NCBI GenBank assembly: GCA_013359215.1 | Contig: JABWCH010000050.1 | Span: 1 to 33,515 of the forward strand | Length of the DNA: 33,515 bases | Reading direction: 5' to 3' | Source: Candidatus Brocadiia bacterium | Lineage (GTDB): Bacteria; Planctomycetota; Uabimicrobiia; Uabimicrobiales; JABWCH01 | In this document: positions 8,475 to 17,221 of the stretch, piece after piece | Position numbering within the stretch: position 1 is the stretch's first letter | Layout of the letters: each line of letters starts with the position of its first letter | Made by a program: the position numbers and the translations under genes | The notes under the pieces: model-generated | Told to the model about the DNA's origin: nothing | What the model saw: the letters and a program-made list of their open reading frames with translations, nothing else | Database searches by the model: none

Positions 8475-9236
8475 ATGAAAAACCTTATTCTCTTTTTCCT
8501 TATTCTCGGTAGTGTCTTACAGGCATCTGTCATAGCCTGGCCGCCTCAATTCCAAGGATCTGTGAACTTACCTAGCCAATCTCATGGTTCAGGCTATAGT
8601 CCATACGCCAATGAATTTTGGGTGCCATTATGGGCTGATCCCACTGTATATCGCTATGATAAAAATTACAACTTTCTTGGAACATTCAATACTGGTCAAA
8701 GCCAAATGCTACAACTTTGGGGTGACACCGATGGAACCTATTATACAGCAAACTGGGGCTACTACACCATTACAAAAAAAGCAAGCATGAGCAGCTCTAC
8801 TTTATGGACCTATAACATGGGAGACTATGCTGGTGGTGTTGCGTCCGATGCTAACTATGTTTATGCTATGGCCAGGAATAATATTGTTCATAAACTAAAT
8901 AAAAGTACAGGCAACCTAGTAGGAACACTTGCTTTAGTCAATATGACAAATTATGATACCTACGGTGGATTGGCAGTTGTAGACAATTATTTAATCCGAG
9001 GTACATATCATGGCTACATAGAATACTTTGATCTTATTACGGGAAACAGAATGGGTAGCTATTACACTGGATACAATATCTATGGTTCTGCTTTTGATGG
9101 AACCAACTACTATATCCACCAGAACGATAGCACAACAGAAGTTTTCGCGATTGCCACTCCTACTGTTCCAGAGCCAGCATCTTTCTTACTCCTTGGGCTT
9201 TCCATTATGGCTTGTTTCTTGCGAAAAAAGGCATAA
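8475..9236 (+). CDS. PEP-CTERM sorting-signal surface protein, propeller-like
   Basis: Exported protein of 253 residues. The signal peptide covers about 1-18. The body is rich in Tyr, Trp, Gly, Asn and Thr, with repeated strand patterns (FLGTFNTGQSQM, NLVGTLALVNM, RMGSYYTGYNI) that resemble a beta-propeller lacking clear WD motifs. The C-terminus is a textbook PEP-CTERM signal: VPEPASFLLLGLSIMACFLRKKA (Pro-Glu-Pro, hydrophobic segment, basic tail). In this family the tail is recognised by an exosortase for surface attachment or release. A strong ribosome site (TATGGAGGC) precedes the ATG, and a hairpin terminator follows the gene at 9264-9299. No exosortase is in this window. Confidence 0.85.
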   Translation: MKNLILFFLILGSVLQASVIAWPPQFQGSVNLPSQSHGSGYSPYANEFWVPLWADPTVYRYDKNYNFLGTFNTGQSQMLQLWGDTDGTYYTANWGYYTITKKASMSSSTLWTYNMGDYAGGVASDANYVYAMARNNIVHKLNKSTGNLVGTLALVNMTNYDTYGGLAVVDNYLIRGTYHGYIEYFDLITGNRMGSYYTGYNIYGSAFDGTNYYIHQNDSTTEVFAIATPTVPEPASFLLLGLSIMACFLRKKA

Positions 9237-9263
9237 TTCTAGCATTTTTTAGAATGATCTTTG

Positions 9264-9299
9264 TAAGGTGTTATAAATCTACAAATCTATAACACCTTA
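9264..9299 (+). terminator. rho-independent-type terminator after PEP-CTERM gene
   Basis: A 12-bp perfect stem, TAAGGTGTTATA paired with TATAACACCTTA, with a 12-base loop and followed by TTTTC. It sits 28 bp after the stop codon of the PEP-CTERM gene and before the next gene's leader. Confidence 0.75.
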
Positions 9300-9377
9300 T
9301 TTTCAAAATATTTAATTCTGTATTTTTACATAAAAAATTGTTTTTTTTTAAAACTTTTTAAGAAAGGGATGCTAGAT

Positions 9378-10019
9378 ATGAAAAAGTTTCTGCTGGTTAT
9401 TTTGATGTTGTGCATGGGTTGGATGGTGGCAGAGGAGCATGATATGGTGATGGTAACTCAGGCAGCGCAAGATGGGCTGGAACGTTTTTTGGCTTTGGCT
9501 GAACCAATGATGCTGGAGCAAATGGGCGTGAAGGATCGTGCTGAGGTTAGGGCTGCTTCTTTGGGTAAGCCATTCCAGATGCATGTCATTACCCCGCAGG
9601 CTTTGGATAGCTATTGTGAAGGAAATAGCGTGGATTCGCTTTTAAAGGCTATGGATAGCTATTATTTTCCTGTTTTGCTTCAGGGAGAAATAAAGTCTTT
9701 TCTTGTGGTTGCTCTGATGGAAGAAAAATGGGAGGCGGTTTCTTTTGGTTACCTGCCTTTGGCTCAAGAAGTGAATAGGCTTTTATTGCAACGCCAGGAC
9801 AGAGAGCATCCTTGTCTGGCTGTTATGTTCCAGGCTCGTGCTTATCTTTACTCGGTACGTGGCGAACGTATGGAAAACCTGTCTCCTTTGATTTATGGTG
9901 TTGGTGTTGATAAAAGCTATCGTGAATTGCAATCTCTTGGCTCTACGGTAAAGATCTTGAAAAAAATGGTTAAGGACTATGCCGAAGAGGATATGCAATA
10001 TAGTCAGAAAAATCAATAA
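9378..10019 (+). CDS. small secreted protein, partner of the downstream protease
   Basis: A 213-residue exported protein with a signal peptide (MKKFLLVILMLCMGWMVAEE), otherwise soluble. I do not recognise the family. A compact alpha/beta body includes FQMHVITPQALDSY and a strand-rich centre (YYFPVLLQGEIKSFLVVALMEEKWEAVSFG). A start at 9369 is possible, but the ribosome site AAAGGG abuts it; 9378 (MKKF) has proper spacing. It ends 11 bp before a cysteine protease gene, so the two are almost certainly co-expressed. It could be a propeptide-like inhibitor, chaperone or co-secreted factor; this is inference from context only. Confidence 0.75.
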   Translation: MKKFLLVILMLCMGWMVAEEHDMVMVTQAAQDGLERFLALAEPMMLEQMGVKDRAEVRAASLGKPFQMHVITPQALDSYCEGNSVDSLLKAMDSYYFPVLLQGEIKSFLVVALMEEKWEAVSFGYLPLAQEVNRLLLQRQDREHPCLAVMFQARAYLYSVRGERMENLSPLIYGVGVDKSYRELQSLGSTVKILKKMVKDYAEEDMQYSQKNQ

Positions 10020-10030
10020 GGGGATTTGAT

Positions 10031-10546
10031 ATGAATAAAAGAATGGCGATTTTTCTTCTTTTTCTCTGTGTTGCAGCCCATGCTCAGACTTTGAATGTTC
10101 CTCAATGCTACCAGGAAAAGACTCAATGGTGTTGGGCTGGATGTACGCAAGCAACTTTATCTTATTATGGAAAGAGTGTTTCTCAAAGCACTATAGCGCA
10201 GCATGGTTCTCACGGTGAAAACAATTGGATATGGTTGTGGGGGCAAAGTGAAAACCCTTACCGCAGTAGTATCCAGAATTTGCTGGCTATTTGGAAAATC
10301 CCTAGTAGTGCGGTTAGCTCAGCTCTTTCTCAGTCTCAGGTTCAGTCTGAAATCAACGCTGGCAGGCCAGTTCAGATAAGATGGGGCTGGGATAGCGGCG
10401 GTGGGCATTTTGTTCTTTGCAAAGGAATCAATGGTAGTACATTGTATGTTATGGATCCCTGGAGTGGGCCTACTGTAAACTCGTATTCCTGGGTAGTAAA
10501 AGGGAATGGACATACCTGGACGCATACGCTTTATATCAATCGGTAG
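10031..10546 (+). CDS. secreted papain-like cysteine protease (C70/C39-like)
   Basis: Predicted exported protease of 171 residues with a signal peptide at about 1-18 (cleavage after AHA). The mature domain has the papain-fold triad: Cys34 in QEKTQWCWAGC, His126 in GGGHFVLCKG and Asp142 in YVMDPW. The order and spacing match papain-like AvrRpt2 (C70) and C39-like proteases, and the CWA motif with upstream Gln is characteristic. The mature enzyme is small with no extra domains. The ATAAGGGGATTTGAT leader gives a good ribosome site, and the gene follows the 9378 gene by 11 bp. The palindrome at 10570-10597 lies just downstream. Confidence 0.82.
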   Translation: MNKRMAIFLLFLCVAAHAQTLNVPQCYQEKTQWCWAGCTQATLSYYGKSVSQSTIAQHGSHGENNWIWLWGQSENPYRSSIQNLLAIWKIPSSAVSSALSQSQVQSEINAGRPVQIRWGWDSGGGHFVLCKGINGSTLYVMDPWSGPTVNSYSWVVKGNGHTWTHTLYINR

Positions 10547-10569
10547 GTACGCAAAGAGATTTTTATTTG

Positions 10570-10597
10570 GGGGAAAATTTTTGTAAAAATTTTCCCC
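10570..10597. terminator. perfect 13-bp palindrome downstream of the protease gene
   Basis: GGGGAAAATTTTT pairs with AAAAATTTTCCCC around a two-base centre. It lies 24 bp after the protease stop codon. There is no clear T-run on the plus side (TAAACCCCC follows), so it may act as a transcription barrier, an mRNA 3'-end stabiliser or a repeat rather than a classical terminator. Confidence 0.45.
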
Positions 10598-10808
10598 TAA
10601 ACCCCCTTTAAAAACTTTTATATATTTATTTTCAAATAGGTTATACTAAAAATTACCATAAACCTAACCGATTTTAAGATTGCTTAAATATTTAAAAGCT
10701 ATCTTGCGTTTCGGTTCATTTCCCAATGCAAAGCTAATTCGTGGTTCTCTTTTTATTTTGTCAAAAGACTTTTGTCTCATTACCTATCTATGGGATAAAG
10801 CCGTAATC
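10598..10808. other. intergenic region between convergent genes
   Basis: About 210 bp, AT-rich, with no gene or clear structure visible on either strand. It separates the plus-strand protease operon from the minus-strand SUI1 gene. Confidence 0.4.
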
Positions 10809-11162
10809 TTAGCAAATACGAAATTTCCATCCTTTTTTTTCCAAATCTTGCTTTAATTTTTCTCTTTGATCTCCTTGTAATTCTATAATTCCATCATGGA
10901 TGCTTCCCCCAGTGGCATATCTTTTCTTACAAGTTTTCGCAAATTCTTGCAATTCTAAATCATCCAAACAAATTCCTATGATTTTTGTTACCACTTTTCC
11001 CTTTCTTCCTTGAGTTTCTCGCATGATTTTTATAATCCCCTCTGTTTTTGGAGTAGAATTTTTTTTACAAATGCATAGATCAATTGCTTGGTTACAGCGA
11101 GAACACATTTTTCCATGGTCTGTAGTATACACTGTTGTATTAGAAGAAGAAAATAATGTCAT
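10809..11162 (-). CDS. yciH: SUI1/YciH-family translation initiation factor (eIF1-like)
   Basis: Cytoplasmic 117-residue protein of the SUI1/eIF1 family, which in bacteria (YciH) influences start-codon fidelity on the ribosome. The C-terminal 70 residues carry the signature: ETQGRKGKVVTKI, then CKKRYATGGSIHDGIIELQGD, then KLKQDLEKKGWK. An N-terminal zinc-ribbon-like part CSRCNQAIDLCICKK (CxxC then CxC) precedes the domain, as in many bacterial YciH proteins. A GAAAGG ribosome site lies upstream on the minus strand. The gene stands 90 bp from its upstream neighbour. Confidence 0.92.
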   Translation of the reverse strand: MTLFSSSNTTVYTTDHGKMCSRCNQAIDLCICKKNSTPKTEGIIKIMRETQGRKGKVVTKIIGICLDDLELQEFAKTCKKRYATGGSIHDGIIELQGDQREKLKQDLEKKGWKFRIC

Positions 11163-11251
11163 TTAAATCCACGATCCTTTCATGAATGGGCGCAACCATT
11201 TATGTCCATTGCAAAAAATCTTTCAAAAACAGCAATCTAATCAAGTCATTT

Positions 11252-11998
11252 CTATTTCTGGTCATCGTATTCTTCTGGGACATTATCCGCATCTGCTTTG
11301 GGCAGCATTTTTCTGTCTTGAGAGGTGAGCAGGGGATTTCTTTCTTTATCCATCTGTAGGCGAATGGTATCGATTTCCTGTGTAAGTTGGTTTATCTTTT
11401 TCTGCATGCCAGAAAATGTTTCTTTGATTACATTCTTCCATTCTTCCGATTGCAAAAATTTTTGTATGTCCTTGTTGGTTGCATTCAAGGTATCCATCAT
11501 ATTCCTGGCTTCTCTCATGAATTCCATCATGCTATCTTTGAGTTCAGAAGCATGCCCTTTGAGTTCCATTTCTTGGACGATCTCCTGAAAGCGTTTTTGG
11601 AGATGTTGCATCCCTTCATCCATCTTTTCCTTCCAGCCTTCGGATTCCATAAAATTCTTTGATGTCTGTATGGCACTATCCAGGCTTTCCAATATTTGGT
11701 TGATTTTATTGACGCTTACTACAAGGCTATCCTTAGCTTCTATTGCCTGCTTTTTCAAATCTAGCAAGTGAGGGCCTAGAGATCTGGTCAGTTTTTCCCG
11801 TGTGTATCCCATATACACAACAAAAAGAACTATAACAATGATATTTCCCCAAACACGTATTAAATCGCTCGTTATGTTGAAGACTTTTTTCCATTCGATC
11901 ATCCCTGGATAGCAACTTTCTACAAGGTATACTGCCCCTACAACCACTAACAGCAATAACACCAGTTTCAATAGAAGTCTAAACCAATAGCTTTTCAT
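11252..11998 (-). CDS. membrane-anchored coiled-coil protein, unknown function
   Basis: A 248-residue inner-membrane protein. Two hydrophobic segments lie near residues 4-25 (FRLLLKLVLLLLVVVGAVYLV) and 50-68 (IIVIVLFVVYMGYT). A long, predicted cytoplasmic helical region of about 150 residues follows, with heptad character and repeated EGWKEKM/EEWKNVI elements, and an acidic tail (NVPEEYDDQK). The overall shape recalls DUF948-like or chemoreceptor-like coiled-coil proteins, but no family is assigned. A GTG at 12025 is in frame, but ATG 11998 with AGAAAG upstream fits better. Confidence 0.7.
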   Translation of the reverse strand: MKSYWFRLLLKLVLLLLVVVGAVYLVESCYPGMIEWKKVFNITSDLIRVWGNIIVIVLFVVYMGYTREKLTRSLGPHLLDLKKQAIEAKDSLVVSVNKINQILESLDSAIQTSKNFMESEGWKEKMDEGMQHLQKRFQEIVQEMELKGHASELKDSMMEFMREARNMMDTLNATNKDIQKFLQSEEWKNVIKETFSGMQKKINQLTQEIDTIRLQMDKERNPLLTSQDRKMLPKADADNVPEEYDDQK

Positions 11999-12053
11999 AA
12001 TTTTTTCTTTCTGTAAAAAAAACACCCATAGAATCTAACAAGTAAAATGTCCG

Positions 12054-12171
12054 CTAAAAAAAGCAAAGATTTTTATCACGAATAAGACGAATGCTCAAAT
12101 GACACAAATCATTTTTATAAAAATTTCATTCGCGCAATTTGTATATTCTTGTCTGTTGCGATTAACACATG
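12054..12171. repeat. dispersed intergenic repeat, copy B (full length)
   Basis: About 118 bp, from AAAAAAAGCAAAG through CATTCGCGCAATTTGTATA to GCGATTAACA. It aligns along its whole length, inverted, with 20967-21078, and in part with 7416-7472. It occupies the gap between two minus-strand genes. Confidence 0.8.
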
Positions 12172-12197
12172 TTTGGTTTCGACTTGTGCGAGATAGT

Positions 12198-13343
12198 TCA
12201 TAAGTTTTTCTTTTTTAAGAAAAAAACTGCATCTTGGATTTTTTTTGCGTCCATATCCTTTACTTCAAAAGATGAGCCAATGGCAGAAAGCAAGGGAATG
12301 CACAGAATTCCTCCCAAATGCTCCCTGAACTCTGCCAGCCCATGGAGAAAATTTTCTTGTTCCATCTCTGGCTGGTAAAGAGAAAACCCCAGGCTTTGAA
12401 AAAGATGGATCACTCTGTTGCCCTGTTCTGCTGGGAAAAAACCCATTGCAACAGAATAGAGCGTATCCAGGGCAATTCCACAGGCAACGGCCTCGCCATG
12501 TCTGAGCCTGTATTGTGAAAGGGATTCCAGCTTATGAGCTGACCAATGGCCGAAATCCAAAGGTCTTGAATGCCCAAATTCAAAAGGATCGCCCGCTGTC
12601 CTAATGTGTTTCAAATGCAATTCAGCGCAATTGTATACAACATTTTGCATAATGGATATATCTCTATTTACAAGCAAAGGAGCGTGCTGTTCCAGATAGG
12701 AAAAAAAATCAGGAGATTTTAGCAAGGCAACCTTGATAGCCTCTGTAACACCACAAATCCAATCCCTTTGTGACAAAGTAAGCAAAAATTGGCTATCATT
12801 GATTACGCTAAAGGGGGGAGCAAAAGTACCCAAAAAATTCTTTTTGCCAAAAGCATTGATGGCATTTTTGACACCGACCCCAGAATCATTTTGAGAAAGC
12901 ACAGTTGTGGGAATCCTGATTAATCTCAATCCCCTGTGGGGCGTAGAAGACGCATATCCAACCATATCCAAAACAGCTCCACCGCCTATGGCAACCACAA
13001 AAGATTGGCGGCAAAGCCCCAGGCTATGGATTTTCTGATGGATATTCTCTATCCAGGCATGTTCATTTTTAGCTGCCTCGCCTCCTGGGATCGAAAAAAT
13101 GGGTGCAACAAGATCCAGCTCACCAGAATGTCTGGAAACATACCGAAAAATCTTTTCCTCCAGCCCAGGGTGCGCCTTAGCAACATTGTCATCCACAGCG
13201 ATAAAAAATCTATGTTTTTTATCTGATTCCTTACGACAGATGGCTTCCAGAAAAACTCTGTTTTTTTCATCAAACAAGTTTTCTGTAAAATAGACAGGAT
13301 ATTCCCAGGATACTTCCAATTTTTGAAAAATGCTTTGGTTCAT
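12198..13343 (-). CDS. EboD-like 3-dehydroquinate-synthase-family sugar phosphate cyclase
   Basis: A 381-residue NAD- and metal-dependent cyclase-fold protein of the dehydroquinate synthase superfamily. The active-site framework is present: GGG at 120-122 with Asp126 (IGGGAVLDMVG), Glu201 and Lys204 (GVTEAIKVALL), metal ligands His266 and His270 in LDFGHWSAHKLE, and His282 in RHGEAVACGIALD. The FGHWxAHKLE form, instead of FGHTFGHAIE of AroB, is what I associate with EboD proteins of the ebo gene cluster, so a role other than the shikimate pathway is likely. The real reaction is unknown. The ATG at 13343 lies 2 bp after the stop of the upstream giant gene, implying co-translation. An upstream extension to 13493 would run inside that gene and is rejected. 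Confidence 0.78.
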   Translation of the reverse strand: MNQSIFQKLEVSWEYPVYFTENLFDEKNRVFLEAICRKESDKKHRFFIAVDDNVAKAHPGLEEKIFRYVSRHSGELDLVAPIFSIPGGEAAKNEHAWIENIHQKIHSLGLCRQSFVVAIGGGAVLDMVGYASSTPHRGLRLIRIPTTVLSQNDSGVGVKNAINAFGKKNFLGTFAPPFSVINDSQFLLTLSQRDWICGVTEAIKVALLKSPDFFSYLEQHAPLLVNRDISIMQNVVYNCAELHLKHIRTAGDPFEFGHSRPLDFGHWSAHKLESLSQYRLRHGEAVACGIALDTLYSVAMGFFPAEQGNRVIHLFQSLGFSLYQPEMEQENFLHGLAEFREHLGGILCIPLLSAIGSSFEVKDMDAKKIQDAVFFLKKKNL

Positions 13344-13345
13344 AG

Positions 13346-16300
13346 TCAGTCGGCTTTCCATCGAAGGATGTATGTATGAATTCCTGCGTAGCCTCCCATA
13401 ATTCCTGTGGGATGGAGATGAGCTTGCCGCAGATTGGCAGGGAAGAAAAGGCAAGGCTGAAATGTAGTGAGCTGGAATACAATTGTTTCCCAATCCTGGG
13501 ATATGGCTATATAGGGGAAATCATACAGCATCTGTATGGGATTGCCAGTTCCAGCCAAAACCTGGACTTCTTGTGTTTCTATATTCCAAATTCGCATCTC
13601 TCCATCTCTCGATGTAGAATAAGCTGTTTTTTCATCCTGGCTAATTGCTACGCCTGTAATTCCTTCTCTATGGCCTGCCAGCACAGAAAGACATTTGGCT
13701 TGTGCTATGTCCCAGATTCTTACAGTTCGGTCTTCTCCGCCTGAAATGATTTTTGTTCTGTTTTGGCCTATGTATAGGCAACGTACATCTTCTTTATGCC
13801 CCTGGAGCTGTAAGATACATTGGCCTGATATGCTATCCCAAAGACGGATGCTCCCATCTCTGTCGCCTGATACAATCCATTGTCCATCTTGGGTTGCAAA
13901 AACGCTGGTAGCATTCTTTTCATGGCCTGATAGCTGCTGAATACACTTTCCGTCTTGAGAATCCCATATCTTTACTGTTTTATCGTCGGCTACGGAAATG
14001 ATTCTTGATCCACTAGCACTAAAGCATGCGGATCGGGCGTGCTGCTCATGTCCATGAAGGATCATAATGCGTTTTCCTGTGGCGGTATCCCAAAGCATAA
14101 GGCTATTATCTCTTGATGCAGTGACGGCTCTTTGTGCATTTTCCGAAAGGTTAAAGCTATTGATAATTTTGCTATGCGAGGCCAGATGCAAAATATGACC
14201 TTTGGATCGAATATCCCACATACGGATGGTTTTATCGCTGGAGCAGGAGACAACTCTCTGGTTGTCCTGGCTCATAGACAGGCAGAAAATAGAGCTTTCG
14301 TGTCCTCGGATCGACATTTCGCTTTGGAATGTTTCCAGATTCCATACAGAGAGAACGCCATAGTCTCCTGTTATGATTTTTTTCCCATCGTGAGAAAATA
14401 GTATGCTAAAAACAATGCTGTCGTGAGGCAGTGTAGCAAGGCATTCTCCTTGCAAATCCCATATTCTGACGCTTCTGTCGTCGCTTCCTGAAGCTATTTT
14501 CAAACTATCTGGGCTTATGGCAACGCATCGGACATGCTCTGAATGGGCAGAAGAGATCCAAAGGCACTTTTTACTTTCTATATCCCATAATCGTACAGTA
14601 TTGTCCCATGCACCAGAGACAAGATATTTGCCATCATGGGATACAGCAATGCTATTGACCAGGTTTTCATGTCCTTCCAAAAACCCTGCTTGTTCCCACG
14701 TCTGGCAGTTCCATATATGGATCTTTTTGTCTTTGCCAGCGGAAAAGATCTTTTTTCCATCAGGCGTAAATTTTAGAGAGGCAATGGTTTTATTATGCCC
14801 TTTCAGAACAGCAAGACACTCTCCTTTTTTAATATCCCATATTCGTATGGTACTATCTCCTGATCCAGAAGCTACGAGGATACCATCAGAGCTTATATCC
14901 AGGCAGGAAATATAGTCTTCGTGTCCAAGAAACATTGCCGTGCAATCCCCTGTGGCAATGTCCCATACTCGAAGGGCTTTATCATATCCTCCAGATACAA
15001 GTTGTCTGTCATCAGGAGTGAAGCATACTGCGGTTGCGAAGTCTTCATGGCCTCGAAAAATTTTGATTAGTGGGGAATCCAGTCTTTCTGGCAAAGGCCG
15101 CAAGCTTTGAATCCATGGTGTTTTTTGGCGGGAATCCTTCCAGAATTCTACCATTTTATATAATTTGACCCCAGGCTGATTCCAGGGAAGATTTTCTAAA
15201 TTTTCATCCTCATAATGATGGGCGGCTTCTGGTGAATCGTGCCAGTATCCTTGATTCCAAAAGGACTGAAATAGGCATTGAGGATGTCGAAGAAGAAAAT
15301 TAAAATCCAAATCCAGCATTTTAGCAATCAAAGGAAGCAAATCTTTGCAGGCGTATACTTGAGAGGCTACTTCTACAGCCAGGCTAGAAGGCAGAGGGAC
15401 ATCTGTGGCTTCTAATGCGTAATGGAAATCCTGCCTTAGCTCCATCAGCATTCCTGAAGTTGCTTTTTTTTCCATAAAAGCAATGTTGCAAAGCAGCCTC
15501 AAAAGATCAGAATAAAGTTCTGCGGATTGCAGTTGGTATGGTAATTCCAGAAGCGATCTTTCGTACACGCACCAGGTACTTTCAAAATAGGATGACAGCC
15601 TGCGATGGTAGCATCGCATATCTCCTTTTCCTAAAAGCATTTTAACAGAACGCTCAAATTCAGGATGAAAGAAATGCAAGGTTTTTTCTCTGCATACAAT
15701 GAAATTGGCTAATGCTTTGGAAACAAGGATAAAAAAGTCTTCTGTTGCATTAGATGGATAGTCTTTCTGGATGATTTCGTGAAGCTCTGCTTCTGTCAGC
15801 CCATATCGGCTGGCAGCAATAAGGCCGAGATAATCATGGATGATCTTTTTGCCCAAAGATGCACACAAACGCTGCAAAATTTGATGAAATAGAGCATCCA
15901 CAGTGGTTGCCATTTGGCCGATAGCAACGCCACCTTGTATTGTTTCATCCAAAGCTACTTTCAAAAATAAAGGGTTTCCTGCTGCTCTGTGCGCCAAAAA
16001 AAGCTCATCTTCTTTGCCTAGGGAAATATGATTTTGCTTTAGATAATCCTGGATAATTTCTTCGATTTCCTCTTTTTCCAGGGGCGGAAGTTCCAGAGGC
16101 AGAGAACGGGGATTTTGGCAAATCTTATGCCAGACATCAACAGGCCGTGTGGAAATAACCACTCGGACACAAGCAGGGAGAGAAAAAGGCAGCCAGCTTA
16201 GCCTTTGAGCATCTTCATCGCTTTCATCCAGCCCATCAATGAGGAGCAACAAAGGTTCTTTTCTGTATTGCAAAAAAGCCCGCAATTGCAATAGAAGTTT

Positions 16301-17206
16301 TTCTGGCAAAACTTCCATTTCTTCCCCAAAAAGCCCTTGATCCTTAAGCTGATCGCCTATGCTTTGCAAAATTCCACGCAAAGATCGGTTATCGCCTGCC
16401 ATGCTCATATAGTGAACAATGGCTGGAATGGAAAATTTTTGGAGAAAATTTTGATAAAATTGAGCCAAAAGTGCTGATTTCCCTGTGCCAGCTACAGCAT
16501 GTATCACCAAAAAGTTGGGATAGCTTTGTTCGCTGGCAAAGCGGCAGATCTGTTCCAGATATTTTCCTCTTCCTACAAAGCCCTTGCGCTTTTCCATAAT
16601 AATCTCGCGGATGGCATCTTTTTTTTGGTAGGATTCCAGTTCGGCTTTTTTGCCTTCTGGATAGTCGTTATGGATCATCTGGAACATCTGGTCGTAAATC
16701 AAATCCAATGCTTGAGCAGAATTATGATACAGAAAAATTTTTTCCCCTTGTTTTTCGAGCTTTTGTTTCAAAATATCCAGAGACTGCAAATCTTCCTGGC
16801 TTTCTGTTTTCAACTGCTCCCCAGAATATTGGAGCATGTCAGCGAAGCAGAAAAAACGCCTATCTTTAGGAATGGTTTGCAATGCCTGCTGGATTTCCAT
16901 CTCAGTAATAGAGTATCTCTCGGTATTCTCTTTTCCTGACTCGTTGTATGGAGGTCTCCATCCATAGCGATAGCCAATAATCCCTATAAAATAGTCTACT
17001 TCACGCACCATCTTCAGACACCAATGGACTAGATCTTTGTCGCTTTGCTCTTTCCACCGCAGATCATAAGGGATCAAATGGAGACGCTGGGCAAATATTC
17101 TTTCTTGGATTTTCTGAAAAATACCAGCAAGTCGATCCCTTTCCTTTTCTAAATCTTTAAATGTAGAGCTTACAAACACCTTTAAAGTTTTCCATATATG
17201 CATCAT
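13346..17206 (-). CDS. giant DUF4062-NACHT-WD40 STAND-type sensor protein
   Basis: A 1286-residue protein, probably cytoplasmic. Residues about 5-110 form a DUF4062 domain (KVFVSSTFKDLEKERDRL, then YFIGIIGYRYGWRPPYN), as at the N-termini of TEP1 and NPHP3. A NACHT/STAND NTPase follows: Walker A AVAGTGKSALL at about 238-247, Walker B LLLLIDGLDE at about 319-328 and VVISTRP after it. A helical arm spans about 450-700. The C-terminal part from about 712 holds twelve clear WD40 repeats plus a degenerate thirteenth, probably two propellers. Such proteins are ATP-dependent switches in which the repeats sense a ligand. TTG 17212 is possible, but ATG 17206 has GGAAAG 9 bases upstream. The gene is 16 bp after the gpI-like baseplate gene and 2 bp before the EboD-like gene. 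Confidence 0.9.
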   Translation of the reverse strand: MMHIWKTLKVFVSSTFKDLEKERDRLAGIFQKIQERIFAQRLHLIPYDLRWKEQSDKDLVHWCLKMVREVDYFIGIIGYRYGWRPPYNESGKENTERYSITEMEIQQALQTIPKDRRFFCFADMLQYSGEQLKTESQEDLQSLDILKQKLEKQGEKIFLYHNSAQALDLIYDQMFQMIHNDYPEGKKAELESYQKKDAIREIIMEKRKGFVGRGKYLEQICRFASEQSYPNFLVIHAVAGTGKSALLAQFYQNFLQKFSIPAIVHYMSMAGDNRSLRGILQSIGDQLKDQGLFGEEMEVLPEKLLLQLRAFLQYRKEPLLLLIDGLDESDEDAQRLSWLPFSLPACVRVVISTRPVDVWHKICQNPRSLPLELPPLEKEEIEEIIQDYLKQNHISLGKEDELFLAHRAAGNPLFLKVALDETIQGGVAIGQMATTVDALFHQILQRLCASLGKKIIHDYLGLIAASRYGLTEAELHEIIQKDYPSNATEDFFILVSKALANFIVCREKTLHFFHPEFERSVKMLLGKGDMRCYHRRLSSYFESTWCVYERSLLELPYQLQSAELYSDLLRLLCNIAFMEKKATSGMLMELRQDFHYALEATDVPLPSSLAVEVASQVYACKDLLPLIAKMLDLDFNFLLRHPQCLFQSFWNQGYWHDSPEAAHHYEDENLENLPWNQPGVKLYKMVEFWKDSRQKTPWIQSLRPLPERLDSPLIKIFRGHEDFATAVCFTPDDRQLVSGGYDKALRVWDIATGDCTAMFLGHEDYISCLDISSDGILVASGSGDSTIRIWDIKKGECLAVLKGHNKTIASLKFTPDGKKIFSAGKDKKIHIWNCQTWEQAGFLEGHENLVNSIAVSHDGKYLVSGAWDNTVRLWDIESKKCLWISSAHSEHVRCVAISPDSLKIASGSDDRSVRIWDLQGECLATLPHDSIVFSILFSHDGKKIITGDYGVLSVWNLETFQSEMSIRGHESSIFCLSMSQDNQRVVSCSSDKTIRMWDIRSKGHILHLASHSKIINSFNLSENAQRAVTASRDNSLMLWDTATGKRIMILHGHEQHARSACFSASGSRIISVADDKTVKIWDSQDGKCIQQLSGHEKNATSVFATQDGQWIVSGDRDGSIRLWDSISGQCILQLQGHKEDVRCLYIGQNRTKIISGGEDRTVRIWDIAQAKCLSVLAGHREGITGVAISQDEKTAYSTSRDGEMRIWNIETQEVQVLAGTGNPIQMLYDFPYIAISQDWETIVFQLTTFQPCLFFPANLRQAHLHPTGIMGGYAGIHTYILRWKAD

Positions 17207-17221
17207 AAGCAATCTGCTTTC

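Noticed and set aside
13344-13493. N-terminal extension of the EboD-like protein by 50 residues
   Set aside because: The extension lies wholly inside the STAND gene's coding region, is low in similarity to the family and lacks a ribosome site; the ATG at 13343 starts at the usual family N-terminus.
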